From: Algoriphagus resistens
GTDB lineage: Bacteria > Bacteroidota > Bacteroidia > Cytophagales > Cyclobacteriaceae
Direction: 5' to 3'
Length of the DNA: 64,000 bases
NCBI RefSeq assembly: GCF_001442615.1
Contig: NZ_LMXN01000003.1
Coordinates: forward strand, 1-64,000
The notes beneath the pieces were generated by a model. It did not search any database. It had not been told where the DNA came from and saw nothing but the letters and a program-made list of their open reading frames with translations. The position numbers and the translations under genes were made by a program. The number at the start of each line of letters is the position of its first letter. Position 1 is the stretch's first letter. Positions 63,280 to 64,000 of the stretch are shown in pieces.

Positions 63280-64000
63280 ATGAAAAAAACACAAAACCAG
63301 ATGCTAATAATTTTTGGTGCGTCAGGAGATTTGACCGCACGTAAACTGGTTCCGGCAATCTATAATTTGTATAAAGGAAAGCATCTTCCCGAAAATTTTG
63401 TGGTTCTGGGAGCCAGCCGAAGTGCCATGAGCGATGAGGAATTTCGGCTTAAAATAATCCAGGAAAGTGAGTTTTTAAAGGACAGAATCAGTAAAGAAGA
63501 AATAGACTTTATCACTGCTTTTGCTGACAAGATGTTTTATGAGGATTTAGGAGACAATTACGACAGCAAATATGATGGCTTAGCAAAGAGAATTCATCAG
63601 CTGAACATAGAAAAAGGGTGTGATGATAATTATATTTTCTACCTGTCCACCCCGCCAAGTTTATATGAAGTAATCGCTAAAAATCTTAGTGAGGTGAACC
63701 TTACACAAGAGGTTCTTGGCTGGAAACGCATCATTGTAGAAAAACCGTTTGGCTATAGTCTGGAGTCTGCAAAAGAGCTGAACGAAGGTTTGCACAAGTA
63801 TTTCAATGAACAGCAAGTCTATAGAATTGATCATTATTTGGGTAAAGAAACCGTCCAGAACCTACTTGTAACGCGTTTTTCAAATTCCATTTTCGAACCC
63901 ACCTGGAACCGCCGATACATCCACCATGTGGAAATCACCAATGCTGAGACAGTAGGCGTGGAAAAGCGTGGCGGTTATTATGACAAATCCGGTGCACTGC
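63280..64000 (+). CDS. zwf: glucose-6-phosphate 1-dehydrogenase (partial, cut by window end)
   Basis: The first 240 residues of the NADP-dependent enzyme that starts the oxidative pentose phosphate pathway. It begins MKKTQNQMLIIFGASGDLTARKLVPAIYNL, with the GASGDL nucleotide motif. It contains VEKPFGYSLESAKEL and the substrate-binding, catalytic-site motif RIDHYLGKETVQNLL. The frame stays open to base 64000, about half the usual length of 490-510 residues. Confidence 0.95.
   Translation, partial: MKKTQNQMLIIFGASGDLTARKLVPAIYNLYKGKHLPENFVVLGASRSAMSDEEFRLKIIQESEFLKDRISKEEIDFITAFADKMFYEDLGDNYDSKYDGLAKRIHQLNIEKGCDDNYIFYLSTPPSLYEVIAKNLSEVNLTQEVLGWKRIIVEKPFGYSLESAKELNEGLHKYFNEQQVYRIDHYLGKETVQNLLVTRFSNSIFEPTWNRRYIHHVEITNAETVGVEKRGGYYDKSGAL

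Overview
The window reads as chromosomal DNA from a Bacteroidota bacterium of the order Cytophagales, most like Algoriphagus or another Cyclobacteriaceae genus. The evidence is a fused SecDF, a Bacteroidota-style atpD-atpC pair apart from the other ATP synthase genes, a GH3 acyl-adenylate family protein, a CrtD-type carotenoid desaturase, HmuY with a TonB-dependent receptor, many lipoproteins, almost no Shine-Dalgarno sequences, and repeated TAnnTTTG (-7) promoter boxes with TTG or TTTG about 18-20 bases upstream. No rRNA, tRNA, CRISPR array, prophage or intact insertion sequence was seen. This is mostly core genome with small decayed patches.

Layout. 1-400: a decayed IS200-like transposase tail and a hairpin. 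397-1743: a secreted GH29 fucosidase. 1947-3757 (minus): ATP synthase epsilon and beta. 4044-11208 (plus): a six-gene heme uptake operon (lipoprotein HmuT, permease HmuU, ATPase HmuV, cytoplasmic HmuS, receptor HmuR, lipoprotein HmuY) behind a promoter overlapped by two Fur-box-like palindromes. 11468-16413: an NlpC/P60 lipoprotein, a small conserved protein, Ddl, MetK, a lipoprotein and a CPBP protease. 16865-24491 (minus): assimilatory sulfate reduction with siroheme synthesis (SirC, CobA, sulfite reductase, CysN, CysD, CysH, a DUF2061 protein and an Rrf2 regulator), with a perfect palindrome next to the promoter. 24611-26497: HtpG. 26780-32847: cytochrome c maturation (CcmB, then CcmC, CcmD, CcmE, CcmF), interrupted by a serpin on the other strand.

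32907-44127: GH3 protein, LptB, RecJ, PrmA, TpiA, RecX, CrtD, a small lipoprotein cluster and GlyS. 44128-45436: a broken outer-membrane barrel gene, an intact barrel protein with a His-rich loop, and one copy of a dispersed REP-like repeat whose partner lies at 16733-16800. 45464-49878: a Gfo/Idh/MocA oxidoreductase, then a compact five-gene set of response regulator, histidine kinase, two tandem paralogous multi-pass membrane proteins and a small protein ending in CPxxC. This set is the best candidate here for an undescribed sensory system. 50018-55517: SecDF, a small membrane protein, Udk, RdgB and a LOG protein. 55974-59072: a conserved hypothetical and a MacB/FtsX-type permease. 59078-61332: an OxyR-AhpC-AhpD peroxide defence module. 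61672-64000: divergent gnd and zwf (zwf is cut by the window edge).

The main themes are redox and heme biology (heme import, c-type cytochrome maturation, siroheme, sulfite reductase, peroxide defence, NADPH production) and envelope maintenance (SecDF, LptB, NlpC/P60, Ddl). Names come from motif and family recognition by eye; no database search was run.
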